Source of the DNA: DASCNA01 sp036011305
Lineage (GTDB): Bacteria; Verrucomicrobiota; Lentisphaeria; Victivallales; GWF2-38-69
Reading direction: 5' to 3'
Length of the DNA: 64,000 nucleotides
NCBI GenBank assembly: GCA_036011305.1
Contig: DASCNA010000041.1
Coordinates: 1-64,000 of the forward strand
This document shows positions 16,892-25,239 of the stretch, one piece after another (positions within the stretch are counted from its first letter, which is position 1; every line of letters begins with the position of its first letter). The notes under the pieces are model-generated. The model saw nothing but the letters and a program-made list of their open reading frames with translations. It was not told the origin of the DNA and searched no databases. The translations under genes were made by a program, and so were the position numbers.

Positions 16892-17902
16892 GTGGGGAAG
16901 AAATTATCTTTAGCTAAGAGGGAGCAGTTATTATCTTATAAGTTGATATTTCCGGCTTTCCTAGTCTTGGTTTGTATTGCGTTGTTTCCGATTGGTCAGG
17001 TAGTCTATACAAGCCTGACTAATCAGGTTTTTGCATCGAATCAGAAAACAAAATTCATTGGGCTGAACAACTATAAGCAGCTGCTAGGACTCTCTTTTAA
17101 AATCATTGATCTTAACAAGGCTGATTATAAAACAATAAGTGATTCGATTGGCCCGCAGCTTAAAACAAAAGAAAGTTTTGCCAAAATACTCGGTGAAAAA
17201 TGGACAGCACAGCACAGAGCTCAAGTAAAACAGGAATTAATTAGCTCAAGAATTAATTATACAGTTCAAACTAAGGTACAGGCAATATGGCAAAAATCAG
17301 CCAATGCCTACACAAAAGAGAAAGGACATCCACCATCATACCAGTATAAAGTCTGGAAAATATCACATTTATGGGGAAATAAGTATTTTGTTGTAGGAGC
17401 TGGTTCACCTGCGCTGATTCAAGCTTTTTTTGCAACTGTATTCTTCACGATAATGTCAGTATTTTTAGAAACTGTTCTCGGAATGATAGTTGCACTTGTA
17501 ATAAATTCTAACTTTAGAGGCAAGGGTATAATGCGAGCAGTGATGCTAATACCTTATTTCCTTATTACGGTGGTAACAGCTCAGTTATGGACATGGATTT
17601 TAGCACCGAACAGAACAGGTTTACTTAACACAATTTTATACTATCTTCATATTGGCAATGGTCAGGTTTCGTTTCTAACCTCGAATACTATTGCTATTCC
17701 AACTCTTGCTTTAATTGATACATGGCAGTGTACACCTTTTATGGCTCTTTTATTCCTTGCAGGCTTACAGATGATACCTGATACACTATACGAGGCCGCC
17801 ACTGTTGACGGGGCAGGTAAATTTAGGCAGTTCTGGCAAATTACTTTACCGCTGCTGAAACCTACAATTGCAGTGGCTCTTATTTTCAGAACCCTTGCAT
17901 AA
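16892..17902 (+). CDS. Carbohydrate ABC transporter permease, MalF type, cut by an in-frame TAA
   Basis: The protein has an N-terminal membrane helix, a long outer loop of about 110 residues (about 60-165) comparable to the MalF P2 loop, and then the membrane domain with the EAA loop 'EAATVDGAGKFRQFWQITLPLLKP' that contacts the ATPase. The frame ends at TAA 17900-17902 right after 'ALIFRTLA'. Family members continue here with DALRVFDL or similar. The bases after the stop continue in the same frame with LNVFDLF and a final membrane helix for 63 codons to TAG 18092-18094. The start is GTG with GGGAGG seven bases upstream. As read, the last helix and a half are missing, so the permease may be inactive, read through, or the stop may be an error. 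Confidence 0.85.
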   Translation: MGKKLSLAKREQLLSYKLIFPAFLVLVCIALFPIGQVVYTSLTNQVFASNQKTKFIGLNNYKQLLGLSFKIIDLNKADYKTISDSIGPQLKTKESFAKILGEKWTAQHRAQVKQELISSRINYTVQTKVQAIWQKSANAYTKEKGHPPSYQYKVWKISHLWGNKYFVVGAGSPALIQAFFATVFFTIMSVFLETVLGMIVALVINSNFRGKGIMRAVMLIPYFLITVVTAQLWTWILAPNRTGLLNTILYYLHIGNGQVSFLTSNTIAIPTLALIDTWQCTPFMALLFLAGLQMIPDTLYEAATVDGAGKFRQFWQITLPLLKPTIAVALIFRTLA

Positions 17903-18094
17903 CTTAATGTATTCGACCTTTTTCAGGTTATGCTCGGAGACAGAATTTATACTCTGGCAACTTATAACCAGGCATTATTAATTAAATTCAGAGAAATGGG
18001 AAAGGCATCGGCAGTAGGTATTTTGATATTGGTACTACTGTTTGCTTTTGCCTATTTCTATATGAAAATACTGGGGGTTCATCGTGAAGAGTAG
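17903..18094 (+). pseudogene. Separated C-terminal part of the MalF-type permease
   Basis: Sixty-three codons in the same frame as the upstream permease, open from the TAA at 17900-17902 to TAG at 18092-18094. The translation (LNVFDLFQVMLGD, then TLATYNQALL, then a hydrophobic helix VGILILVLLFAFAYFYMKIL) matches what the end of this permease family looks like. There is no frameshift or second stop. The true end overlaps the next gene, whose GTG is at 18084, as expected for a coupled malF-malG pair. This argues that the full gene is 16892-18094 and that the internal TAA is recent, recoded or an error. Confidence 0.8.
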
Positions 18095-18953
18095 AAGAAG
18101 TAAACATTTATTAAGAAGGTTCGGTCTATGGTTTATGGTTGCTCTAATCTGTTTCTATATGCTTTTCCCTGTATGGTGGACAATAATATCATCTCTGAAA
18201 TCTCAGGCACAGCTTCAAATGATGCCGGCTACAATGCTGCCTAGAAATCCGGTTACTGGCGCAATACAATTTTATTTCAAAAACTATCTTCATGTAATAA
18301 CAGACCCTGCTTTTTTAAGAGGATTATTTAACAGTTGTATTGTCGCGGGTTCTTCAACGTTGATTGCTTTGTGCATAGGAGCTTTTTCAGGATTTGCAAT
18401 AGGGAAACTTAGATTCAAAGGGAAGAAGGTATCAATGTATACCATTTTAGTTATGTCTATGTTTCCTGCTGTAAGTTTACTGTCGGGTTTATATGCAATT
18501 ATGAATGAAATACATGCTCCTCCGCTTATCAGTCTGATTTTAGTATACCAGATATCAGTTCTACCTCTAACAACCTGGTTTCTGGCAGCATTTTTTAGGA
18601 ATCTTCCGACTGAGCTTTTACAGTCTGCACAGGTAGACGGTGCTACTCCCATGCAAACATTCTGGCATATCTTACTACCTCTGACTGCCCCAGCTTTAGT
18701 CACTACAGGTATTCTTGCATTCACAGGTGCTTGGAATGAATATCTGTATGCATTAACATTTACTACAATAGATAAAAGCGCACGAACAGTTCCAGTGGCA
18801 ATTGCACTGTTCAGCGGCGTTGTAGCAAAACAGCAGCCGTTCGGTGAAATTCTTGCTGCATCGATTATTGTTTCAGTACCAATAATAATTCTGGTGCTTA
18901 TATTCCAAAACCGTATTATCGGAGGTCTGACGTCAGGATCAGTGAAAGGGTGA
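18084..18953 (+). CDS. Carbohydrate ABC transporter permease, MalG type
   Basis: The second membrane subunit of the importer has six hydrophobic segments and the EAA-type loop (AQVDGATPMQTFWHILLPLT) that docks on the ATPase. It starts 'MKSRRSKHLLRRFG' with a basic cytoplasmic N-terminus and ends 'GGLTSGSVKG', a typical end for this family. The GTG start overlaps the end of the full-length MalF-type frame by 11 bases, typical of translational coupling. At 289 residues it is full length. No ATP-binding subunit lies in the cluster, so a shared MsmX/UgpC-type ATPase must be supplied from elsewhere. Confidence 0.93.
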   Translation: MKSRRSKHLLRRFGLWFMVALICFYMLFPVWWTIISSLKSQAQLQMMPATMLPRNPVTGAIQFYFKNYLHVITDPAFLRGLFNSCIVAGSSTLIALCIGAFSGFAIGKLRFKGKKVSMYTILVMSMFPAVSLLSGLYAIMNEIHAPPLISLILVYQISVLPLTTWFLAAFFRNLPTELLQSAQVDGATPMQTFWHILLPLTAPALVTTGILAFTGAWNEYLYALTFTTIDKSARTVPVAIALFSGVVAKQQPFGEILAASIIVSVPIIILVLIFQNRIIGGLTSGSVKG

Positions 18954-19271
18954 TATGATTTTAGATTTTTAATAATAGTTGATATTTTTCACAGTAATTA
19001 TTTTTTATAAACATGTTGGGTGAAATTAACAGATCGTTTTATTAATTAGTAACACATATAAAGGAGGCTGAATAATAATATATAAAGAGAACAAAGAGTG
19101 TAATAAATCTTGTGAAAAAAATATTTTTCTATATAGCTCAATTGAATAAATTTTTCATAGTAGGCAAAAATAAAGAGATATCTTGTAATGTATTTGTTGA
19201 TTCGATGCATCTTCACGGATTTAAAGAAAAATAACAATTAAAACAAAAATGTGAAGAGGGGGAACTTCTAA
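18954..19271. other. Intergenic region between MalG-type permease and second binding protein
   Basis: The region of 318 bases has no certain gene. A consensus Shine-Dalgarno (AAAGGAGG, about 19060-19067) is followed by no ATG, only ATA and later a GTG. A 40-codon frame from GTG 19112 to TAA 19234 (ending NVFVDSMHLHGFKEK) is open but I do not recognise it and it has no ribosome-binding site of its own. It may be a remnant. A second strong site (GAGGGGGA) precedes the binding-protein gene at 19272. Confidence 0.5.
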
Positions 19272-20612
19272 ATGTTTAAAAAAAGTCTTGCGTATTTACT
19301 TTGCGGAGCAGCTATGTTTTTTTCTGTTGCTCTGATCGCTAACACAACTACAGCACAAACAGCTAAAACACCAAGTAAAAATTTAATCACAAAAGGTACT
19401 GTAACTTTCGCTTATTCAGCGTCTGACCTCGACGGTGCAACAGTTGCAGTACTTGCAAAAAAATATATGAAAGAGCATCCGGGGATAACCATTAAGCTGT
19501 TTAAACTGCCCCAGAGTGCAGATCAGAGATTAGGTTTTTACCTACAGCTTTTTCAAGCTAAATCATCTAAAGTCGATATTATGCAGATGGACAATCTGAC
19601 TCTTTCAGCGGTTCCTGATAATTTAGTCAATCTTAATGATTACGGTGTTCAATCATTAACAAAACAGATTTTTCAAGGGATGGTAAAAACCGATAATATC
19701 AATGGAAAACAGATTGGTATTCCATGGTACGGTGATGTAGGAGTTATGTATTACAGAAAAGATCTTCTTAAAAAATACGGTTTTAAGCCTCCTAAAACAT
19801 GGCCTGAACTTATGAAGGCCGCTGCTGTAATTCAGGCTGGTCAGAGAAAAGCCGGGGATCCTGATTTTGTAGGATTTGTATGGCAGGGAAATGCTTACGA
19901 AGGTTTGACATGTGATGCTCTCGAATGGATCCATTCAATGGGCGGCGGAACAATTGTAAGTCCTGATAAAAAAGTAACACTGAACAACCCTAAAGCTATC
20001 AAAGCTATCGAAATGGCTGCTTCATGGATAGGTACAATATCTCCAAAAGGTGTTCTTTCTTATACTGAAGAACAAAGTATGGAAGTTTTCGACGGCGGAC
20101 ATGCTGCTTTTCTCAGAAGCTGGCCTTATATTTACCAGATGGCAAATATGAAAGGCAGTCCGGTTAAAGGCAAAGTCGGAGTAGTTGCTATTCCTTCAAG
20201 CATTGGATTACATCAGGGAAATGCCGGTTTTGAAAGTTTATGTATAAATAAATATTCAAAAAATAAAAAGCTAGCTGTACAGGTAGCTGAATATTTTGCA
20301 GGTTACCAATCTCAGATGTACCGTGGAATCAAAGGCGGAGTCTGTCCTACATTAAAAAATGTTTATAAAGATAAACAGTTCATAAAACAAGCTCCTCAGC
20401 TTTCTGTTTTTGACAAGTTTTTAAGCAATACTTTTAATATTCCTGCAAACCAGACTTCACCAAACTATAATAAAGTTTCAAAAACGTTCTATACAGCTGT
20501 TCATAATGTACTATTAGGTAATGTAAGTGCAAAAATTGCTCTCGCAAATGCAGCAAAGACAATTGAAGGCATCACAGGATATCCTGCAGGACAGCCTATG
20601 ATTCAGAAATAA
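19272..20612 (+). CDS. Carbohydrate ABC transporter substrate-binding protein (second copy)
   Basis: This exported binding protein is a paralogue of the one at 15570: both carry GxxAYEGLTCxALEWI, SWIGTISPxGV and a GG(H/N)AAF motif in the same order. The signal peptide ends near TTTAQTA. The acidic and aromatic residues around the presumed sugar site differ (PWYGDVGVMYY versus PWYADSPALYY), so the two copies may bind different sugars. It follows the permease genes after 318 bases and ends at a strong terminator, so it may be made at a higher level or from its own promoter. The N-terminus has an extra Thr/Lys-rich segment after the signal. Confidence 0.92.
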   Translation: MFKKSLAYLLCGAAMFFSVALIANTTTAQTAKTPSKNLITKGTVTFAYSASDLDGATVAVLAKKYMKEHPGITIKLFKLPQSADQRLGFYLQLFQAKSSKVDIMQMDNLTLSAVPDNLVNLNDYGVQSLTKQIFQGMVKTDNINGKQIGIPWYGDVGVMYYRKDLLKKYGFKPPKTWPELMKAAAVIQAGQRKAGDPDFVGFVWQGNAYEGLTCDALEWIHSMGGGTIVSPDKKVTLNNPKAIKAIEMAASWIGTISPKGVLSYTEEQSMEVFDGGHAAFLRSWPYIYQMANMKGSPVKGKVGVVAIPSSIGLHQGNAGFESLCINKYSKNKKLAVQVAEYFAGYQSQMYRGIKGGVCPTLKNVYKDKQFIKQAPQLSVFDKFLSNTFNIPANQTSPNYNKVSKTFYTAVHNVLLGNVSAKIALANAAKTIEGITGYPAGQPMIQK

Positions 20613-20630
20613 AATTTATATCTCAAATAA

Positions 20631-20670
20631 AATAAGATCCTTCTGATATTGTTATCAGAAGGATCTTATT
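20631..20670. terminator. Strong bidirectional terminator between the ABC cluster and bioB
   Basis: A perfect 18-bp stem (left arm AATAAGATCCTTCTGATA) with a four-base TTGT loop lies between two converging genes. The A-rich left flank gives a T-rich tail on the minus strand, so it can end both transcripts. Confidence 0.85.
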
Positions 20671-20702
20671 CATACCTTATATTTGAATAGGTGTTCCAAT
20701 AT

Positions 20703-21665
20703 TTAATCAATACTAAAACCAAGTTTTTCTACCATATTTATATCATCTCCCGAAGCCGACCCCGGCATTGTCAAATAATCACCTGTCATGATAGAATCTG
20801 CACCGGCCTGAAAAATTTCACTCTGTCTATTTCCCAACACACTAACTCTACCACCGCAAATTTTAATTGACGTCTTCGGGAGAATATGCCTATATAGAGC
20901 AATTATTTTTAAAGCATCCTCCGAATTGATTTTAGGCGTTGATTCCATTGGTGTGCCTTTAATATGCATAAGAAAATTTATAGGCACAGTATTAGGATCT
21001 ATTTCTCTCAATGAGAATGCTAATTCAATACGATCTTCCCATTTTTCACCAAGTCCAAACAGAGCACCTGAACATACTTTAAGTCCAATTTTTTTAGCAG
21101 ATTTTATTGTTTCAATTTTCTCTTCCCATGAATGAGTTGAACAAATTTCAGGGAAAAAATTTTTTGATGTTTCTAAATTATGATGAATGCATTCAAGCCC
21201 TGAAGCTTTTAAGCGTTCTAACTGTTTAAAGGATAATTTACCCACAGAAGCACAAGGGTTGATATTTGTTGTCTTATATATCTGTTCAACTCCATCACAA
21301 ATTTCATTTAACTCTGTTTCATTTACAGAAGGACCACTTGTAACTATACCAAAATGCTTTGATTTATATTTAAGTGACTCTTTTGCTTTACTTGTAATTA
21401 ATTCAGAGCTTAATAACGGATATGTTTCAACACCGGTATTATAGTGAACACTTTGCGCACAAAATTTACAATCCTCAGAGCAGGCACCGCTTCTTGCATT
21501 TACGATTGAACAAAATTTTATTTTCTTTCCGAAAAACTGTTCACGTATCTTATCTGCGTCTGTTTTAAGCTCTTCTAATGAACAGTGATCCAACAACCAG
21601 ACAGCTTCTTCTTTTGAACAGCCCGTTCCATTAATAGCCTTTTCCACAATTTTTGTTCTATTCAT
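20703..21665 (-). CDS. bioB: Biotin synthase
   Basis: BioB inserts sulfur into dethiobiotin, the last step of biotin synthesis, as a radical SAM enzyme with an auxiliary [2Fe-2S] cluster. The radical SAM cluster ligands are C62, C66 and C69 in the motif SGACSEDCKFCAQS. The family motifs 'NARSGACSEDC', 'HHNLETS', 'CSGALFGLGE' and 'ICGGRVSVLG' are all present, and the C-terminus carries 'AGADSIMTGDYLT'. At 320 residues it is full length. It is the last gene of the bio operon, 29 bases after bioA, and is followed by the shared terminator. Confidence 0.97.
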   Translation of the reverse strand: MNRTKIVEKAINGTGCSKEEAVWLLDHCSLEELKTDADKIREQFFGKKIKFCSIVNARSGACSEDCKFCAQSVHYNTGVETYPLLSSELITSKAKESLKYKSKHFGIVTSGPSVNETELNEICDGVEQIYKTTNINPCASVGKLSFKQLERLKASGLECIHHNLETSKNFFPEICSTHSWEEKIETIKSAKKIGLKVCSGALFGLGEKWEDRIELAFSLREIDPNTVPINFLMHIKGTPMESTPKINSEDALKIIALYRHILPKTSIKICGGRVSVLGNRQSEIFQAGADSIMTGDYLTMPGSASGDDINMVEKLGFSID

Positions 21666-21694
21666 ATTAATTCCGCATTTTTATAAATTATCAT

Positions 21695-23017
21695 CTAAGC
21701 TGTAAGCCTAACAGCACTCTGTAATATTGACAGCATTTGGTTCAACTCTTCTTCACTGCTTACTAGTGGGGGCCATAGATAAATCACAGATCCCAGCGGT
21801 CTGATGAAAAGTCCTAACTCTCTGGCTTTAGCAGCAATTTGTAAAGCCCTCTCCTTACCTCCTAAAGCATCATCTATTTCAATAGAACCTATCAATCCTA
21901 AAGTTAAAATTTTAGAATTATTTAGCAGAGTTCCTACATCCTCCATTCCTTCTTTAAACTGTTTGATTCTAGGTTTTATCAGTTCTATAATATCCAGCTC
22001 TTCATACAATTCTAAAGCTGCCAGCGCCACTGCCGAAGTAATTGGATTTCCACAGAATGTATGCCCATGATAAAAGGTTCTGTCCTGTTCATTGTCCGAT
22101 CTGAAGGAATTATAAATTTTATCATTTGAAACTGCAGCACTCATTGGAAGATATCCACCGGTCATTCCTTTGCCAATACACATTATATCCGGAACAATAC
22201 CTGCATAATCGCATGCAAACATTTTGCCGGTTCGTGCAAATCCTACTGCTATTTCATCAGCAATGAGTAGTAAATTATATTTATCACACAGGTTTCTTAA
22301 ACGTACCAGATACTCTTCAGGATATATTCTAATACCACCTGCTCCCTGACACAAAGGTTCAACAATAACTGCTGCGGTTTCTGAATAATGCTCTTCAATC
22401 AGTTTTTCCATAGATAAAAAACATTCCAATTTGCAGTTTTCATGTTCTTTCTCATAAGGACATTTACTGCAGTGCGGAGAACAGGCTCTGAAAGAGTCCT
22501 GAATCACTTTTTTATAATATTTATGAAAAGTATCAACATATCCAACACCCACTGCACCAAGGGTGTCACCATGATATCCATCTTCAAGGCATATAAACTT
22601 TATTTTATTTTTATTTCCCTGATTATACCAGTACTGCAGAGACATTTTCAGTGCTGCTTCAATTGCACTTGCACCGTCACCTGCGAAATAAACATGCTCT
22701 AGACCATCAGGAGTAAATTTGCAGATTTTTTCAGCTAATTTAATAACATTCGGATGAGCTATTCCTCCAAGAATTGAGTGCTGCAGTTTACCTGCCTGTT
22801 TTATTATAGAACTGACAAGTTTAGGATGACTATGTCCAAAATTTACACACCACCAGGAAGAAATACCATCAAGCAGTACTTTACCATCTAATTCATGCAG
22901 GTAAACACCTTCCGCTTTTTCTATTATGGGAAAATCTATCTTTTCAATAACATTAATATCTGTATAAGGAAACCATAAATGATTCAGTGCAGAACATCTT
23001 AAACTCTCAGAATTCAT
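21695..23017 (-). CDS. bioA: Adenosylmethionine-8-amino-7-oxononanoate aminotransferase
   Basis: BioA converts KAPA to DAPA with S-adenosylmethionine as amino donor, using pyridoxal phosphate. The PLP lysine lies in CIGKGMTGGYLPMSA, and IADEIAVGFARTG carries the aspartate that holds the cofactor. 'LDGISSWWCVNFGHSHP' near the start is a BioA hallmark that separates it from other class III aminotransferases. It is 440 residues, normal length. Its start codon shares a base with the bioD stop, so the genes are translationally coupled. A Cys-rich stretch at about residues 178-195 (CSPHCSKCPYEKEHENC, plus nearby C) is seen in some BioA proteins. Confidence 0.97.
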   Translation of the reverse strand: MNSESLRCSALNHLWFPYTDINVIEKIDFPIIEKAEGVYLHELDGKVLLDGISSWWCVNFGHSHPKLVSSIIKQAGKLQHSILGGIAHPNVIKLAEKICKFTPDGLEHVYFAGDGASAIEAALKMSLQYWYNQGNKNKIKFICLEDGYHGDTLGAVGVGYVDTFHKYYKKVIQDSFRACSPHCSKCPYEKEHENCKLECFLSMEKLIEEHYSETAAVIVEPLCQGAGGIRIYPEEYLVRLRNLCDKYNLLLIADEIAVGFARTGKMFACDYAGIVPDIMCIGKGMTGGYLPMSAAVSNDKIYNSFRSDNEQDRTFYHGHTFCGNPITSAVALAALELYEELDIIELIKPRIKQFKEGMEDVGTLLNNSKILTLGLIGSIEIDDALGGKERALQIAAKARELGLFIRPLGSVIYLWPPLVSSEEELNQMLSILQSAVRLTA

Positions 23018-23742
23018 TATTTTGCCATTTCCATTATTTTACTGTTTAGAAACTGTTCTTCAAATATTCTTCTGAACTCTTCATGCCTATTCTTTATATC
23101 TTCAATATAATCAATAACTCCCAATATATTTACTTTAGTAAAGTACTCTATTGTTCTGATATTATCTTCAACAATGAATCTATCTTCTTCTCTGATAGGT
23201 TTTGTATTACAAAACACAATTCCGGCTATTTCTAATCCGCTGTTTTTCAGAACATTTACTGAAAGCATTGTATGGTTAATTGTTCCAAGTCCTGTTCTGG
23301 ATACTAAAACAACCGGAAAATTAAGAACCTTCATCAAATCCAGCATCAGATGATTCATATTAATAGGAACCATGATCCCGCCTGCCCCTTCAACTAAAAT
23401 CAAATCTCTAGTTTTGCCCATCAATTTAAGAGAATTTACAATATGCGGAATATCAGGTAAATTATTTGAAAGTTTTCCAGCTAAATGAGGAGAACATGCA
23501 GGTTCATAGCAATACGGGTTCATCAGCACAGATTCCTGAAATGAAATATCAATATCTACAAATTCCTTCAGAAAATTTAAATCTGGTGCAGTAAGTTTAT
23601 CCTCTATCCACTCACCGCCTGTCTGAACCGGCTTCACAGCAATAGCATTAATATTATTTTGTCTAAAACAATGCAGCAGTCCTGTTGTTACAACAGTTTT
23701 ACCTATATCTGTATCTGTGCCGGTAATAAATATTCCTTTCAC
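23017..23742 (-). CDS. bioD: Dethiobiotin synthetase
   Basis: BioD closes the ureido ring of dethiobiotin from DAPA, carbon dioxide and ATP. The P-loop is GTDTDIGKT (about residues 8-16) directly after the N-terminal strand, and 'AVKPVQTGG' and 'VEGAGGIMVPIN' are the other family motifs. At 241 residues it is full length. It lies five bases after bioC and overlaps bioA by one base, in the order of the pathway. Confidence 0.96.
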   Translation of the reverse strand: MKGIFITGTDTDIGKTVVTTGLLHCFRQNNINAIAVKPVQTGGEWIEDKLTAPDLNFLKEFVDIDISFQESVLMNPYCYEPACSPHLAGKLSNNLPDIPHIVNSLKLMGKTRDLILVEGAGGIMVPINMNHLMLDLMKVLNFPVVLVSRTGLGTINHTMLSVNVLKNSGLEIAGIVFCNTKPIREEDRFIVEDNIRTIEYFTKVNILGVIDYIEDIKNRHEEFRRIFEEQFLNSKIMEMAK

Positions 23743-23746
23743 GATC

Positions 23747-24526
23747 TTACACCTCTACAATTAAATATAAAATTTTATATGAAATAGGAAGCTTATTATT
23801 AGACATGAAATTTAAACGATACTTTTCCATTAGCATTCTTACTTCCTTTAACGATTTTGTTTGATAATTATGCTGATTCTTAAATGTCACACCTATTTTT
23901 CTGAAATATCTCAAGACATCCATCGAGTCATAATATTCTGAAACCATTTCTGTACCGGCATGATGTATTATTACGGGTTTCGATGATAATGCATCAATAA
24001 GTTCACTTTCATTTTGAAAATACAAGCCAGGCATATCTGAATTAAAAGCATCTTGATAACTCTGTTTCAACTCCCCTAACGAACCAATGACAGGAACAGC
24101 AAGAGCTAAATATCCGCCTTTATTCAGGCAGTTTAAATATTTATTTAATGTACTGTTGATATCACTAACCCACTGCAGCGAACAGCTTGATATTATAAGA
24201 TCATATTTTTCTGAAAGCTTTAAACTCTCAATATCGCCTTTATGAAAACTGATATTCTCATAATTATTCCATTTTTTCCTGCAAAAATCGACCATACCTC
24301 CGGCTATATCCACTCCAAGAATTTCAGCTCCGGGATAAAGTAATTTCAACGCCTCAATACTGTTTCCTGTTCCGCACCCTAAATCAAGAAGTTTATTTAC
24401 TTCGGCGGGTTTTGGAATATAAGAAGATAAGGTTCCGGAAATTCTATTCTGATGTTTTGCCCAAAAATCGTAAGAATTCGCAGCTTTTGAAAAATTTTCA
24501 CTGATAATATGTTTTTCTATTCTCAT
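23747..24526 (-). CDS. bioC: Malonyl-ACP O-methyltransferase BioC
   Basis: BioC methylates malonyl-ACP so that the fatty acid machinery can elongate it to the pimeloyl precursor of biotin. The SAM-binding motif is LLDLGCGTGN (about residues 46-55) and the N-terminus 'SENFSKAANSYDFWAKHQ' matches the BioC pattern that distinguishes it from other methyltransferases. The motif 'DLIISSCSLQWV' is also typical. It overlaps the bioH-like gene by four bases (ATGA). The operon context makes the assignment firm. Confidence 0.93.
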   Translation of the reverse strand: MRIEKHIISENFSKAANSYDFWAKHQNRISGTLSSYIPKPAEVNKLLDLGCGTGNSIEALKLLYPGAEILGVDIAGGMVDFCRKKWNNYENISFHKGDIESLKLSEKYDLIISSCSLQWVSDINSTLNKYLNCLNKGGYLALAVPVIGSLGELKQSYQDAFNSDMPGLYFQNESELIDALSSKPVIIHHAGTEMVSEYYDSMDVLRYFRKIGVTFKNQHNYQTKSLKEVRMLMEKYRLNFMSNNKLPISYKILYLIVEV

Positions 24527-25239
24527 ATCTCACTCTCAAATTTAATCAACTGCTGAACAATACTGTCAATATTATCCTTAAATATAAAATGACCTTTGTT
24601 TTCACAAACTGTAATAGATGAATTTCTGAGGTGTTTATTTAAAAAAAATCCATTTGATATATTAATAATCTTGTCACTATCACCATGTATAATTTTTACA
24701 GGTTGATTAATCAATTTTAGATTATTTCTTATATCTGTTTCCATCAGATAATTCAGTCCCTGAGTTAGAAAATCTTTTTCAATTTTGAAATATTTTTTAA
24801 TAAGGTTTTTCTTCAAAACATTATCTTTTTCAGGCCACAGACACATTGAAAAAAAATTATTTGCCAGTTTATCTGCAGATTTTTTTACAAGTAATTTCAT
24901 CGCTTTAATATCTATCAAACTTGCACCGGTATATCCTTCATCCGCAATCATTTTTGCCGTAGGTGACAACAAGAAAAGACCTGAGATTTTACTGGGTAAC
25001 TGTATTGCCGCCGATAATGATATAAAAGCCCCTAATGACCAACCTACTAAAATAACAGGTTTAGAACAATTGCTTAAAAATTTATACAGCGAATTCTCAT
25101 TAGAAGAACTGCTTAAACACTCCCACCATCGAAAACAGCAATGATTGTATCCCAGTTTTTCTATAATAGGACTCCATACAGTTTCATCACATCCCCAGCC
25201 GGATATAAATATAAGTTTTTGTTTCATTATATTATTCAT
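24523..25239 (-). CDS. Alpha/beta hydrolase, pimeloyl-ACP methyl ester esterase (BioH/BioG-like)
   Basis: This enzyme should remove the methyl group placed by BioC and so stop chain elongation at pimeloyl-ACP. A catalytic triad can be read: serine in GWSLGAF, aspartate in HGDSDKI, and histidine in NKGHFIF near the C-terminus. The oxyanion region 'FISGWGCDETVW' is like BioH and BioG. At 234-238 residues it is close to both, so I leave the symbol open. The first ATG overlaps the bioF stop as ATGA; a second ATG (Met5, 25227) directly precedes KQKLIF and may be used. Position between bioF and bioC supports the role strongly. Confidence 0.85.
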   Translation of the reverse strand: MNNIMKQKLIFISGWGCDETVWSPIIEKLGYNHCCFRWWECLSSSSNENSLYKFLSNCSKPVILVGWSLGAFISLSAAIQLPSKISGLFLLSPTAKMIADEGYTGASLIDIKAMKLLVKKSADKLANNFFSMCLWPEKDNVLKKNLIKKYFKIEKDFLTQGLNYLMETDIRNNLKLINQPVKIIHGDSDKIINISNGFFLNKHLRNSSITVCENKGHFIFKDNIDSIVQQLIKFESEI

